A stretch of 50,948 nt of DNA from Clostridia bacterium (GTDB lineage: Bacteria; Bacillota; Clostridia; UMGS1840; HGM11507): the NCBI GenBank assembly GCA_017554615.1, contig JAFZHY010000006.1:1-50948 (forward strand), read 5' to 3'. Positions 1-8,401 of this stretch are shown here, one piece after another. The notes beneath the pieces are model-generated. The model saw nothing but the letters and a program-made list of their open reading frames with translations. It searched no databases and was not told where the DNA came from. Position 1 is the stretch's first letter, and every line of letters begins with the position of its first letter. Position numbers and translations under genes: made by a program.

Positions 1-146
1 AAAAATTTATTAATCGTTCAAATTAATTCTGACTTAGTTTGCTAGCTTTTTCTTTGCTTGCTTTTCCTTTATTACCTTGGTTCATTTTTAAACTCATTTA
101 AAAAATTTCAAGGACCATCATATTGTTTAATTTTCAAAGACCGTTC
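1..146 (-). other. Probable rRNA operon leader (16S gene just off the left edge)
   Basis: On the minus strand this stretch follows two consensus promoters. It carries two near-identical boxA-like words, GGTCTTTGAAAA (131-142) and GGTCCTTGAAA (106-116), which resemble the antitermination words in rRNA leaders and spacers of Firmicutes. The rest is A-rich, with a lysine-codon-like run at 40-85, and ends in an AT-rich tract at base 1. In Clostridia such leaders precede the 16S gene by roughly this distance. The rRNA itself is not in the window, so the identity is inference; a tRNA or other stable-RNA operon is the alternative. Confidence 0.6.
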
Positions 147-167
147 CACTTTTGACGGTGGAGTTTT

Positions 168-197
168 ATTGTATCACAATAAATAAGAAAATGTCAA
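168..197 (-). promoter_or_regulatory. Promoter P2 of the putative rRNA operon
   Basis: A second minus-strand promoter has TTGACA (192-197), an 18-base spacer and TACAAT (168-173). Tandem strong promoters of this kind are typical of rrn operons in low-GC Gram-positives. Confidence 0.75.
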
Positions 198-242
198 CAA
201 AATTTTTGGTTTTTCTCATAAATTGTTCACACAACTTTTAAC

Positions 243-271
243 ATTATAACAACCATATATCATTTTGTCAA
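243..271 (-). promoter_or_regulatory. Promoter P1 of the putative rRNA operon
   Basis: The minus strand has a perfect TTGACA (266-271), a 17-base spacer and a perfect TATAAT (243-248), a full sigma-A consensus. It begins 19 bases beyond the plsC stop codon. Confidence 0.8.
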
Positions 272-289
272 CACTTTTTTAAATATTTT

Positions 290-868
290 TTATTTATTTT
301 TTTCTATTAAATTTTTAATTTCTTTTACTATATAATCTGTTATAACCTGAAGGTCTTTTTCCCCTTCAAAAAAACCTGGTTCAATAGGCTTTCCGTATAC
401 TAATTTATTTGTTTTAAAGAAATGAGGTTTTCCGACTAATGCACAAGGTACAACTCCGCAGCCTGTCTTTTTAATAAGAAGAGCCATACCATTTTTTGCC
501 TCTCCCATTTCTCCTGTTTTTGAGCGTGTACCCTCAGGAAAAATAATTAATGACTTTTTGTTATTAAGAACTTCAATTCCCTTTTTCATTGCACCGATAT
601 CCCCTGAGCCTCTTTTAATAGGAATAACGTTTGCTCTTTTTAGTATCCACCCAATAATTGGAATATTAATTACTTCTTCTTTAGCAATAAAGTGGAATTC
701 TGTTTTTCTGTTACATGCAAGAAAGAATGCATCGGTCATTCCTATATGATTTGCACAGAATATATATCCTGTTTCATCTGGAATATTTTCCTCGCCTACA
801 TATTTTACACGAAAGCAAACTTTAACAAATATCGTAAGTATTCCCCTTACAAATTTATACCAACTCAC
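290..868 (-). CDS. plsC: 1-acyl-sn-glycerol-3-phosphate acyltransferase (PlsC family)
   Basis: This membrane-associated acyltransferase adds the second acyl chain to lysophosphatidic acid, giving phosphatidic acid for phospholipid synthesis. The 192-residue protein has the NHxxxxD catalytic box (H41, D46), the IPIKRG motif near 82-87 and the FPEGTR acyl-acceptor motif at 110-115. A hydrophobic N-terminal segment (about 10-20) may dock it on the membrane. The length is normal for short bacterial PlsC. It lies 15 bases after cmk, an order common in Clostridia. The gene is the last of a long co-directional run, and no terminator separates it from the rRNA-type promoters beyond its stop. Confidence 0.9.
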   Translation of the reverse strand: MSWYKFVRGILTIFVKVCFRVKYVGEENIPDETGYIFCANHIGMTDAFFLACNRKTEFHFIAKEEVINIPIIGWILKRANVIPIKRGSGDIGAMKKGIEVLNNKKSLIIFPEGTRSKTGEMGEAKNGMALLIKKTGCGVVPCALVGKPHFFKTNKLVYGKPIEPGFFEGEKDLQVITDYIVKEIKNLIEKNK

Positions 869-883
869 AACCCTATTCTCCTT

Positions 884-1540
884 TTAATTATGTACTTTCT
901 TTAAACATATATTATAAATAAGTTCAACAGTTTCGTCCATGGTTAAATCACTGTTGTCAATTATAACTGCATCATGAGCAGGACAAAGAGGGTCGATTTC
1001 TCTTGTTGAATCATTTTTATCCCTGAACTTTATATCCTCTAAAATTTCTTCATACGGAACTTTTTTATCAAGTTCTAAATATCTTCTTTTTGCTCTTTCT
1101 TCACAAGATGCAGTTAAAAATATTTTAACATCTGCATCAGGAAAAACTCGGTTTCCTATATCTCTTCCGTCCATTACAACGCTTGTGGTCTCTCCCATTT
1201 TCTTTTGCATTAAAACCAGTTTATCCCTTACTTCCTTTATAACTGCAACTTTTGAAGCGTAAATAGAAACCTCTGGTGTTCTTATTTGTTTTGATACATC
1301 TTCATTATTAAGGAAAACAATCTGATTGTTATCTTCATATTTTAACTCAATGTTTATCTTATCACGCAAAGAAACAACTTCTTCGGGTTTAAGATTATTT
1401 TTTATACAGTAAAGACCAACACAGCGGTACATAGCACCTGTATCTACATATATAAATGAAAGTTTTTTTGCAACTGTTTTAGCAGTTGAACTTTTACCCA
1501 CACCTGCCGGTCCGTCTATTGCAATTTTATAAGTTTTCAT
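884..1540 (-). CDS. cmk: Cytidylate kinase
   Basis: Cmk phosphorylates CMP and dCMP to the diphosphates in pyrimidine salvage and dNTP supply. The P-loop GPAGVGKS lies at residues 10-17, DTGAMYR at 33-39 and the DGRDIG motif at 124-129. I chose the ATG at 1540 (218 residues) because AGAGGTG sits just upstream at normal spacing. An in-frame start at 1558 would overlap the preceding flavoprotein gene and lacks a ribosome site. Homologues start at the same MK..IAIDGPAG segment. It is followed 15 bases later by plsC. Confidence 0.95.
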   Translation of the reverse strand: MKTYKIAIDGPAGVGKSSTAKTVAKKLSFIYVDTGAMYRCVGLYCIKNNLKPEEVVSLRDKINIELKYEDNNQIVFLNNEDVSKQIRTPEVSIYASKVAVIKEVRDKLVLMQKKMGETTSVVMDGRDIGNRVFPDADVKIFLTASCEERAKRRYLELDKKVPYEEILEDIKFRDKNDSTREIDPLCPAHDAVIIDNSDLTMDETVELIYNICLKKVHN

Positions 1541-1551
1541 AACACACCTCT

Positions 1552-2766
1552 TTAACAATTCATTCCTGCAGTATAACCTGTTGAAAACGCTATCTGAAGA
1601 TTAAACCCTCCGGTATACCCATGAACATCAATTATTTCTCCTGCAAAGAACAAGCCTTGAACTAATTTTGATTCCATTGTTTTAGGGTTGATTTCTTTAA
1701 CATTTACCCCACCATCAGTAATAATGGCTTCATCTATACTTCCTTTGCATTTTACTTTAAATGTCAGGTTCTTTAAAAGATTTAAAAGATTTTTTCTTTC
1801 CTCTTTTGTTATTTGATTGATTTTTGTATCAGGATTTATTCCTGATAATTCTATTATTACCGGAATTATTTTTTTAGGAAGCAGTTCAAATAATCCGTTG
1901 GAGAAATTTTTATTGTTGTATTTTGAAAAATCAGCAAGTATTCTTTTTTCTAATTTTTCATAGTCAAGCGCAGGTTTTAGGTCAATAGATAATGTATAAT
2001 CTTTTGAGTCTTCAACAAAGGATGACATAGACAAAATAACAGGGCCGCTTACACCGTTTGATGTAAATACCATTTCTCCAAAATCTGAATAGACAACTTT
2101 TCCGTTTTCGTCAGTAAGATTAACTGATATATTTTTTAAAGAAAGACCTTCCAACATTTTAGGATATCTGCTTTTTAAAACAACAGGAACCAATGCAGGT
2201 TTTAATTCGGTTATTGTATGGCCTAACGGTTTAACAAAATTATAACCGTCCCCTGTACTTCCTGTTAAAGGATATGACATTCCGCCTGTTGCAACAACAA
2301 CGCTATTACAGTTAATAATTCTGTTATCTGAAAGTTTAACTTTTGTTACTTTATTATCTTCTACTATAATCTTTTCTGCTTTTACAAATATTTTTTCTGC
2401 CCCTTTGGTATATTGCTTTAAGGCTGATAAAATATCATTTGAACGGTCAGACACAGGGAATATTCTTTTTCCCCTTTCTTCCTTCAAAGGAACATTATAC
2501 CCTTCAAAGAAATTCATAACATCAAGATTGGTAAAATTATAAAATGCGCTGTATAGAAAACGCGGGTTTCTTACAATAAAATCAAAAAATTCTCTAATAT
2601 CTGCACCGTTGGTTACATTACATCTGCCTTTGCCTGTTATAAGCAATTTTTTACCTAAGATATTATTTTTTTCTACTATAATAACTTTTTTCCCGGACTT
2701 TAACGCTGTTCCTGCTGCCATAAGACCTGCAGGCCCGCCACCGATAACAACTACATCTGTCGTCAT
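1552..2766 (-). CDS. NAD(P)/FAD-dependent oxidoreductase, BaiN/HI0933 (YhiN) family
   Basis: This 404-residue flavoprotein has an N-terminal FAD-binding Rossmann motif (GGGPAG, 9-14), the family block GKGRCNVTNG (45-54), a GGMSYPLTGSTGDGY block in mid-protein and the C-terminal GEIIDVHGYTGGFNLQ signature. The family is widespread. One member, BaiN, has been linked to bile-acid metabolism, but most members, especially those beside cmk in Clostridia, have no proven substrate. The start overlaps the regulator stop by ATGA. Calling it a bile-acid enzyme here would be over-reading. Confidence 0.85.
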   Translation of the reverse strand: MTTDVVVIGGGPAGLMAAGTALKSGKKVIIVEKNNILGKKLLITGKGRCNVTNGADIREFFDFIVRNPRFLYSAFYNFTNLDVMNFFEGYNVPLKEERGKRIFPVSDRSNDILSALKQYTKGAEKIFVKAEKIIVEDNKVTKVKLSDNRIINCNSVVVATGGMSYPLTGSTGDGYNFVKPLGHTITELKPALVPVVLKSRYPKMLEGLSLKNISVNLTDENGKVVYSDFGEMVFTSNGVSGPVILSMSSFVEDSKDYTLSIDLKPALDYEKLEKRILADFSKYNNKNFSNGLFELLPKKIIPVIIELSGINPDTKINQITKEERKNLLNLLKNLTFKVKCKGSIDEAIITDGGVNVKEINPKTMESKLVQGLFFAGEIIDVHGYTGGFNLQIAFSTGYTAGMNC

Positions 2767-3614
2767 TTGTCATAAACCTCGTATTCATCCCATATATTTT
2801 CAAGTTTCTTAAATGTATCTGCTATTTCTTCAGGTTTACTCATAGCAATAGCCACAATAATTGCATTGATAAGACTAAGCGGAGCAACTAATGAATCTGC
2901 AAAAGATGCCATATCACTTCTTGCAATCAATGAATAATCTGCAACCTGAGTTAAAGGAGACATATGGCTGTCTGTAAGTGCGATAATTTTACTTCCGCAT
3001 TTATTTGCATATTGAAGCGCATTTAAAGTTCTTCTTGAATACCTTGGAAAACTTATTCCAATTATAACATCGTCTTCAGAAATATTTATAATCTGTTCAA
3101 ACATTTCACTTACACTGTTTGTATGTATAAGTTTAACATTATCAAACATAAGATTAAAATAAAAGCCTAAAAACCCTGCCAAAGAAGCAGAACTTCTTAC
3201 ACCTACTATATAAATTGTTTTAGCATTAAGAATTGCTTTAATGGCATTATCGAAAGTGCTTTTATCAATATTTGCAAGTGTTTTTTTCAGTTTATCTATA
3301 TCAGAGTTTATAACGCTCTCGAGTATCCCCTCTTTATTAAAGGAAGAAGATGTTATCTCTATTCTCTGAATTGAAGTTAATTTTCCTGAAATAACTTCTT
3401 TTAATCTTTTTAAAAATTCAGGATAACCCTCAAAACCTATTTCGGTTGCGAAACGCACAACGGTAGAATCACTTACGCCGACTGTTTCGCCTAATTTTGC
3501 CGCTGTCATATATGCAACTTTATCACTGTTATTTAAAATATAATCGGCGATTTTTTTATGCCCTTTACTGAAAGTAGAATATCTTGCTTCTATTGTTTTT
3601 AATAAATCCTGCAT
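2763..3614 (-). CDS. MurR/RpiR family transcriptional regulator
   Basis: The 283-residue protein has an N-terminal RpiR-type helix-turn-helix (about 1-77, with TAAKLGETVGVSDSTVVRFA) and a C-terminal SIS sugar-phosphate-binding domain (about 125-250). Family members sense phosphosugars and control sugar or amino-sugar catabolism. No such target genes adjoin it: it sits between a DUF896 gene and the BaiN-like gene, overlapping the latter by 4 bases. The ribosome site GAGGT lies upstream of the ATG. Its target and ligand cannot be told from this window. Confidence 0.88.
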   Translation of the reverse strand: MQDLLKTIEARYSTFSKGHKKIADYILNNSDKVAYMTAAKLGETVGVSDSTVVRFATEIGFEGYPEFLKRLKEVISGKLTSIQRIEITSSSFNKEGILESVINSDIDKLKKTLANIDKSTFDNAIKAILNAKTIYIVGVRSSASLAGFLGFYFNLMFDNVKLIHTNSVSEMFEQIINISEDDVIIGISFPRYSRRTLNALQYANKCGSKIIALTDSHMSPLTQVADYSLIARSDMASFADSLVAPLSLINAIIVAIAMSKPEEIADTFKKLENIWDEYEVYDK

Positions 3615-3645
3615 AACTTTACCTCGTTATTAAATCAGAATATTT

Positions 3646-3852
3646 TTAATTTTTCTTCTTTTCTATTTTCTTTTTATTTCCGTCTTTATCTAAAACATAA
3701 ACATTATCAAGAGTGTTAAGCATTCCTTGACGAAACTGTCTTATATATTCTTTTCTTAATTTATCCTGTTCTTCCTTTTCTAAATCTGTAAGACCCTCAG
3801 TTTTAGATTTTTTAGAAAGAAAATTTATTCTTTTAATTAGTTCATCAGTCAT
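3646..3852 (-). CDS. DUF896 (YnzC-like) small protein
   Basis: A 68-residue, highly charged protein matching the DUF896/YnzC family, with an N-terminal helical pair (residues 1-45, containing GLTDLEKEEQDKLRKEYI) and a lysine-rich tail. The family is common in Firmicutes and its function is unknown; in Bacillus subtilis ynzC lies near the SOS genes. Here it follows pcrA directly, with one base between the pcrA stop and its ATG and an AGGAG site inside the pcrA end. Co-expression with the helicase is likely. Confidence 0.85.
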   Translation of the reverse strand: MTDELIKRINFLSKKSKTEGLTDLEKEEQDKLRKEYIRQFRQGMLNTLDNVYVLDKDGNKKKIEKKKN

Positions 3853-3853
3853 T

Positions 3854-6184
3854 TTAATTCTCCTGTATTTTTTCTAATTTTGCAAATGTTGCCATAAGAT
3901 TTTTCTCTTCGCCCGAATCAAAAAGAATGGTAACTTTATAATCTGCCCCCAATTTAAGCATTTCTTTAATTGTTCCTTCGCCAAACTTCTTATGAATAAC
4001 TCTGTCTCCTTTTTTATAATCAATTTCTACAGGTTTTACATAAGAATTTACATCATAACTTGCAACACTTCTTGTAAATGGCGAAACATTGGAAGACTGA
4101 TAATTATTTTCCGCCATCCTTTTAGTTTCAACATTAAGAAGTTCTTTAGGTATTTCTCCTACAAACCTTGAAGGTCTTGAAAACATAGTGTTACCAAAAA
4201 GAGTTCTTCTTCCTGTTACTGTAATATAAAGTTCTTTTTTTGCACGGGTAATGGCAACATACATAAGGCGCCTTTCTTCTTCTAACTCATCCGTTGAGCC
4301 AAAAGAACGCGAAGACGGGAATATACCCTCTTCTACCCCTGCTATAAACACCAGATTAAATTCCAAGCCTTTTGCTGCGTGCATACTCATAAGCACTACT
4401 GCATCTTCTTGCGAGTCATAATTATCTATATCAGATAAAAGTGCCATATTTTCTAAGAAAGAAGACACCGATGGTTCTTCTTCATTTTCTTTAAACTCTT
4501 TTACCATAGATTTAAGTTCGCTTATGTTTTCAACCCTTGTTCTTGCTTCAATCGTACCTTCTTTTTCCAACATATCAAGATACCCTGAACCGTTTATAAC
4601 AATATTAAGATAAGCCTCGATATCAGAAAGTTCTACCCTAAAGTCATAAATCAGTTTTACAAAGTCTCTTAATGTTTTATGATATCTTGAAAGTTCATCG
4701 TAAGTTTCTATTTTTTCGCACACTTCAAAAAGTGATATTCCTTCGTTTAACGCAATATCAGATATTCTTTCTATTGCAGTTTTACCGATACCCCTTTTTG
4801 GCTCGTTTATAACTCTTTTAAAACTTATATCGTCTTTAGAGTTAAAACCTATTCGCATATATGCAATAATATCTTTGATTTCTTTTCTATCAAAGAATCT
4901 TAAGCCACCGACAACTCTGTGAGGAATGGCATTTCTTAAGAAATATTCTTCAATAGCACGGGACTGTGCATTCATTCTATATAAAATGGCAACATCACTG
5001 TATCTATTGCCTTTTTTTACATAGTTTTCAATAACATCCCCAATTTTTGCCGCTTCATCTTTCTCGTCATAAGGATTTAAAAGATTGATTTTTTCGCCTT
5101 CCTGATTATCGGTCCACAATTTCTTGTTTTTTCTTTTAATATTATTGGCAATTACAGAATTTGCACTGTTTAATATATTTTTTGTAGAACGATAATTCTG
5201 CTCTAACTTTATAACTTCTGCATTATCAAACTGCTTTTCAAAGGATAGTATATTGGAAATATCCGCCCCTCTGAATTTATAAATACTCTGGTCATCATCC
5301 CCTACCACGCACACATTCTTGCTTACCTTACCCAAAAGAGAAATAAGCATATACTGAATTTTAGATGTGTCCTGATATTCGTCCACCACAATATATTTAA
5401 AACGATTCTGCCATTTTGATAATACTTCTTTTTGAGTTTTAAAAAGTCGCACTGTCTGAAAAATCAAATCATCAAAATCAAGGGCGTTAAACTTTTTAAG
5501 TTTTGCCTGATAAAGTTTATACACTCTTTGAACTTCATTTGAGATATTATCTTTTCCCTGATAATCTGATACTTCATCAGGCGAAATATATTTATCTTTA
5601 AAAGAAGAAATATAGGACATAAACACTTTATGAGAAATAACCTTTTCATCTATATGAAGTTCGTCCATACAGTCTTTAATAAGGGTTTTTGAGTCCATTG
5701 CATCATATATGGCAAAAGATTTATCATAGCCTAATTTATCTATATCCTGCCTTAAAATTTTAACACATGCAGAGTGAAAAGTGCATATCCACATTTTATC
5801 TGCAATATCCCCAACAAGATTTTTAATTCTATCTCTCATTTCCTGTGCCGCTTTGTTGGTAAAAGTTATGGCTAAGATGTTATAAGGGTCAACAGGGTTA
5901 TAAGAAAGAAGATTATCTGTATAAAAATCTAAATTTTTATTTCTTAACCTTTCAAGTAATTCTTCGGTTAAGTTTTTAGGAAGATACTCTGTATTAAAAC
6001 TGTTACCGTATTTTATCATATAACTTATACGGTTGGTTATGGTAGTTGTTTTACCACTTCCTGCACCTGCAAGTATAAGTATCGGCCCGTCAACCTTAAA
6101 TGCAACATCTCGTTGAACAGGGTTTAAATGTTTATACTTTTTAGAAAGTATTTCTTTTTTTATGCGGGTAAATTCCTTTATCAT
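3854..6184 (-). CDS. pcrA: ATP-dependent DNA helicase PcrA/UvrD
   Basis: This superfamily 1A 3'-5' helicase works in nucleotide excision repair, replication restart and removal of stalled complexes. In 776 residues the motifs are Walker A GAGSGKTT (40-47), DEYQD (268-272), GDDDQSIYKFRGA (295-307), QNYRST, the SMHAAKGLEF block and the VAITRAK motif VI. The C-terminus (about 725-776) has the DYKKGDRVIHKKFGEG Tudor-like segment that in PcrA contacts RNA polymerase. Residues about 60-98 form a polar insert between motifs I and Ia that is longer than in Bacillus PcrA. AGAGGAT precedes the ATG. Confidence 0.95.
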   Translation of the reverse strand: MIKEFTRIKKEILSKKYKHLNPVQRDVAFKVDGPILILAGAGSGKTTTITNRISYMIKYGNSFNTEYLPKNLTEELLERLRNKNLDFYTDNLLSYNPVDPYNILAITFTNKAAQEMRDRIKNLVGDIADKMWICTFHSACVKILRQDIDKLGYDKSFAIYDAMDSKTLIKDCMDELHIDEKVISHKVFMSYISSFKDKYISPDEVSDYQGKDNISNEVQRVYKLYQAKLKKFNALDFDDLIFQTVRLFKTQKEVLSKWQNRFKYIVVDEYQDTSKIQYMLISLLGKVSKNVCVVGDDDQSIYKFRGADISNILSFEKQFDNAEVIKLEQNYRSTKNILNSANSVIANNIKRKNKKLWTDNQEGEKINLLNPYDEKDEAAKIGDVIENYVKKGNRYSDVAILYRMNAQSRAIEEYFLRNAIPHRVVGGLRFFDRKEIKDIIAYMRIGFNSKDDISFKRVINEPKRGIGKTAIERISDIALNEGISLFEVCEKIETYDELSRYHKTLRDFVKLIYDFRVELSDIEAYLNIVINGSGYLDMLEKEGTIEARTRVENISELKSMVKEFKENEEEPSVSSFLENMALLSDIDNYDSQEDAVVLMSMHAAKGLEFNLVFIAGVEEGIFPSSRSFGSTDELEEERRLMYVAITRAKKELYITVTGRRTLFGNTMFSRPSRFVGEIPKELLNVETKRMAENNYQSSNVSPFTRSVASYDVNSYVKPVEIDYKKGDRVIHKKFGEGTIKEMLKLGADYKVTILFDSGEEKNLMATFAKLEKIQEN

Positions 6185-6193
6185 TTTTATCCT

Positions 6194-6958
6194 CTATATA
6201 TATTTAAAAAGTTTTGTATATTTTTTTGATATAACAGTTTCCACTTCGCAAGAGAGTAGTGATTCAATCTCATAAAGTGCAATATTTTCAGTTTCAAAAT
6301 GTCCTGCATCAATAATTGCTATCCCACATTCCATACATTCAATGGCTATGTGGTGCTTAACCTCACTGGTAACAACAGCATCAGCGCCACATTCTATTGC
6401 TTCTTTATAAAAATCACTTCCACTGCCAGGTATAACAGCAACTTTACTGATTATTTTTTCTTCGTCGCCAATATATTTTAGGTTAGGAATATTAAGTTTA
6501 ATTTTTACTTTATTTAAGAAATCTTCTAAACTGCAAGGAGCAATTTCTCCAATTCTGCCAAGAGAAAATTCAGCGTCTGATAAATTTTTTACATTAAAAA
6601 GGTCGAGAATTTTTGCGAGTGCATATGCAGTGCCGCATTTTGCTTTATCAAAATTTGTGTGATATGATAGTATGTTTATATTATTGTCTGTAATTTTTTT
6701 TATCTTTTTACCGAAGTTTAGAGAATAATCAATAGAAAAAAGTGGCGAGAATATAAAAGGATGATGTGTGATAATAAGGTTTGCACCTATACTTATAGCC
6801 TCATCTATTACATCCATTGTGCAATCAAGCGCTACTAAAACTTTAGAGATTTCACAGTCTAAATCTCCTACCATAAGGCCCACATTATCCCATTCTTCTT
6901 TTAAATTCGATGGAAATTCTCTTTCAAAAATATCATAAATTTTTCTAAGTTTACTCAT
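6194..6958 (-). CDS. Nif3-like dinuclear metal centre protein (DUF34)
   Basis: The 254-residue protein matches the Nif3/YqfO family of toroidal hexamers with a two-metal site. Ligand-like residues are HH at 65-66, H100, D104, and H220 with E222/E224 in DAGHFETE. The molecular role is unresolved; some members are reported as GTP cyclohydrolase-like or metal-insertion proteins. The start at 6958 (ATGAGTAA) is set by a GTGGAG site; an upstream in-frame ATG at 6973 lacks one. It overlaps the trmK stop by 8 bases. The trmK-nif3 pair is conserved in Firmicutes. Confidence 0.9.
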   Translation of the reverse strand: MSKLRKIYDIFEREFPSNLKEEWDNVGLMVGDLDCEISKVLVALDCTMDVIDEAISIGANLIITHHPFIFSPLFSIDYSLNFGKKIKKITDNNINILSYHTNFDKAKCGTAYALAKILDLFNVKNLSDAEFSLGRIGEIAPCSLEDFLNKVKIKLNIPNLKYIGDEEKIISKVAVIPGSGSDFYKEAIECGADAVVTSEVKHHIAIECMECGIAIIDAGHFETENIALYEIESLLSCEVETVISKKYTKLFKYI

Positions 6959-7634
6959 AATATTTCTCCACATCCAAAAGAAAAGTTTTTAACCTATTCT
7001 TTTCTTCCTCTTTATCAGATTTAGCATTATTCAACTTATCTAAAACATTTAGTGCCTGTTTTCTTCTTAATTTTATGTAATAGTTATAAATATCGTCTTT
7101 ATTATGATTATCTGGATGCCCTAAAATCAAGAAACTTTCATTGTCATAATTTTTTTCTTCTTTTCCAGGCGTTACAACTAAAATATTGTATATCTTCTCA
7201 TTCTCTTTTGAGAGTATTTCTTTTACTATTTTAAACCCATTGTTTATAAGATATTTTCTTAAATAGTCCTGAGAATACATAGGCTGAAGAATAAATTTAT
7301 TAACGCATTGCGCTTTTTCGTAACTTTCGTTTAAGATTTCAGAGATTAGTATTCCACCCATCCCTGCAATAATAACAGTATCTGCTTCGTCTTTTTGCAT
7401 AGGGCATATTCCACTGCCTAATCTAAGTTCTATTTTTTCGCTAAGACCTGCAAGACGGATATTTTTCTTAGCATTGTCAAGCGGCCCTATATTTATATCT
7501 GCAGCAATTACCCTGTTTGCTCTTTTTTCCTTTATTAAAGATATGGGAACATAACCATGGTCAGTTCCCACATCAAAAACAGTATCTGATTTTTCTACAA
7601 GATTTTTTACAGTTTCCAATCTGTTAGTTAACAT
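6951..7634 (-). CDS. trmK: tRNA (adenine(22)-N1)-methyltransferase
   Basis: TrmK methylates N1 of adenine 22 in the D-loop of bacterial tRNAs using S-adenosylmethionine. The 227-residue protein has the class I SAM motif DVGTDHGYVP (21-30), the AADINIGPL acidic loop and VIIAGMGG. The C-terminal third is a charged, coiled-coil-like region (KLRRKQALNVLDKLNNAK), as in the family. It lies 2 bases after tatD and overlaps the Nif3-like gene, so translation is probably coupled. Confidence 0.92.
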   Translation of the reverse strand: MLTNRLETVKNLVEKSDTVFDVGTDHGYVPISLIKEKRANRVIAADINIGPLDNAKKNIRLAGLSEKIELRLGSGICPMQKDEADTVIIAGMGGILISEILNESYEKAQCVNKFILQPMYSQDYLRKYLINNGFKIVKEILSKENEKIYNILVVTPGKEEKNYDNESFLILGHPDNHNKDDIYNYYIKLRRKQALNVLDKLNNAKSDKEEEKNRLKTFLLDVEKYYE

Positions 7635-7636
7635 AT

Positions 7637-8401
7637 TTACACTCCAAATAATCTTCTGGCATTATCAAAACTTAATTTTGCTATATTTTCTACTGTGTCT
7701 TCTCTTAAAGTTGCAATTTCTTCTACAATATATTTTAAATTGGAAGAATTGTTCCTTTCCCCTCTTTTTGGATGAGGAGCAAGATACGGACAATCGGTTT
7801 CTATTAAAAACCTGTCATCGGGAACATACTTTGCAACTTCCTTTACATATTTTGCGTTCTTAAATGTTACGGGCCCTGCAAATGAAATATAATAACCTTT
7901 ATTTAATAATATCCTTGCAGTTTCCACACTACCTGAGAAACAATGAAAAACACCAACATTATCTTTTGAAAGCACAATATCAAGCGCGTCTTTAACTGCT
8001 TCTCTTTCGTGAATTATAACAGGCAGTTTAAGTTCTTTTGCCAAATCAAGATGATTTGCAAATTCTATCTTCTGCTTTTCTCTTTCTGAATTATCATAGT
8101 GATAATCAAGGCCTGTTTCGCCTATTGCCAGAATCTTTTTATGTTCGCAAAGTTTTCTTAATAAGTCATAGTCGCTGTTGGTTACAGAATCTGCATCATG
8201 CGGATGAACACCGACTGCACCAAGACAAAAATTATATTTATCACATAGTTGAGCGGTTTTATAAGACGAAGGTATATCATAAGAAACATTCATAATATAT
8301 TCCACATTTTCTTCTTTATTAAGTGAAATAAGAAGTTCGTTTCTGTCTTCATCAAATCTTTCATCCATATAATGAGCATGTGAATCAAAAAAACTTAGCA
8401 T
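7637..8401 (-). CDS. tatD: TatD family metal-dependent hydrolase (putative DNase)
   Basis: A 254-residue TIM-barrel amidohydrolase-like nuclease. Metal ligands are all present: HAH (H8, H10), E95 in GETGLDYH, H131, H153 in FHCFSG and D203 in ETDCPYLAPHPKRG. TatD enzymes are 3'-5' exonucleases involved in DNA repair and turnover. The metG-tatD order is typical of Firmicutes. The start overlaps the metG stop by 7 bases, with CAGGAG upstream. Confidence 0.92.
   Translation of the reverse strand: MLSFFDSHAHYMDERFDEDRNELLISLNKEENVEYIMNVSYDIPSSYKTAQLCDKYNFCLGAVGVHPHDADSVTNSDYDLLRKLCEHKKILAIGETGLDYHYDNSEREKQKIEFANHLDLAKELKLPVIIHEREAVKDALDIVLSKDNVGVFHCFSGSVETARILLNKGYYISFAGPVTFKNAKYVKEVAKYVPDDRFLIETDCPYLAPHPKRGERNNSSNLKYIVEEIATLREDTVENIAKLSFDNARRLFGV

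Noticed and set aside
23-97. A 24-codon lysine-rich open frame on the minus strand
   Set aside because: No ribosome site; it lies in the putative rRNA leader, whose A-rich sequence produces lysine codons by chance.
1552-2766. Bile-acid 7-alpha-dehydroxylation enzyme BaiN
   Set aside because: The family is wide, the gene sits beside cmk and no bai genes are present; only family membership is supported.
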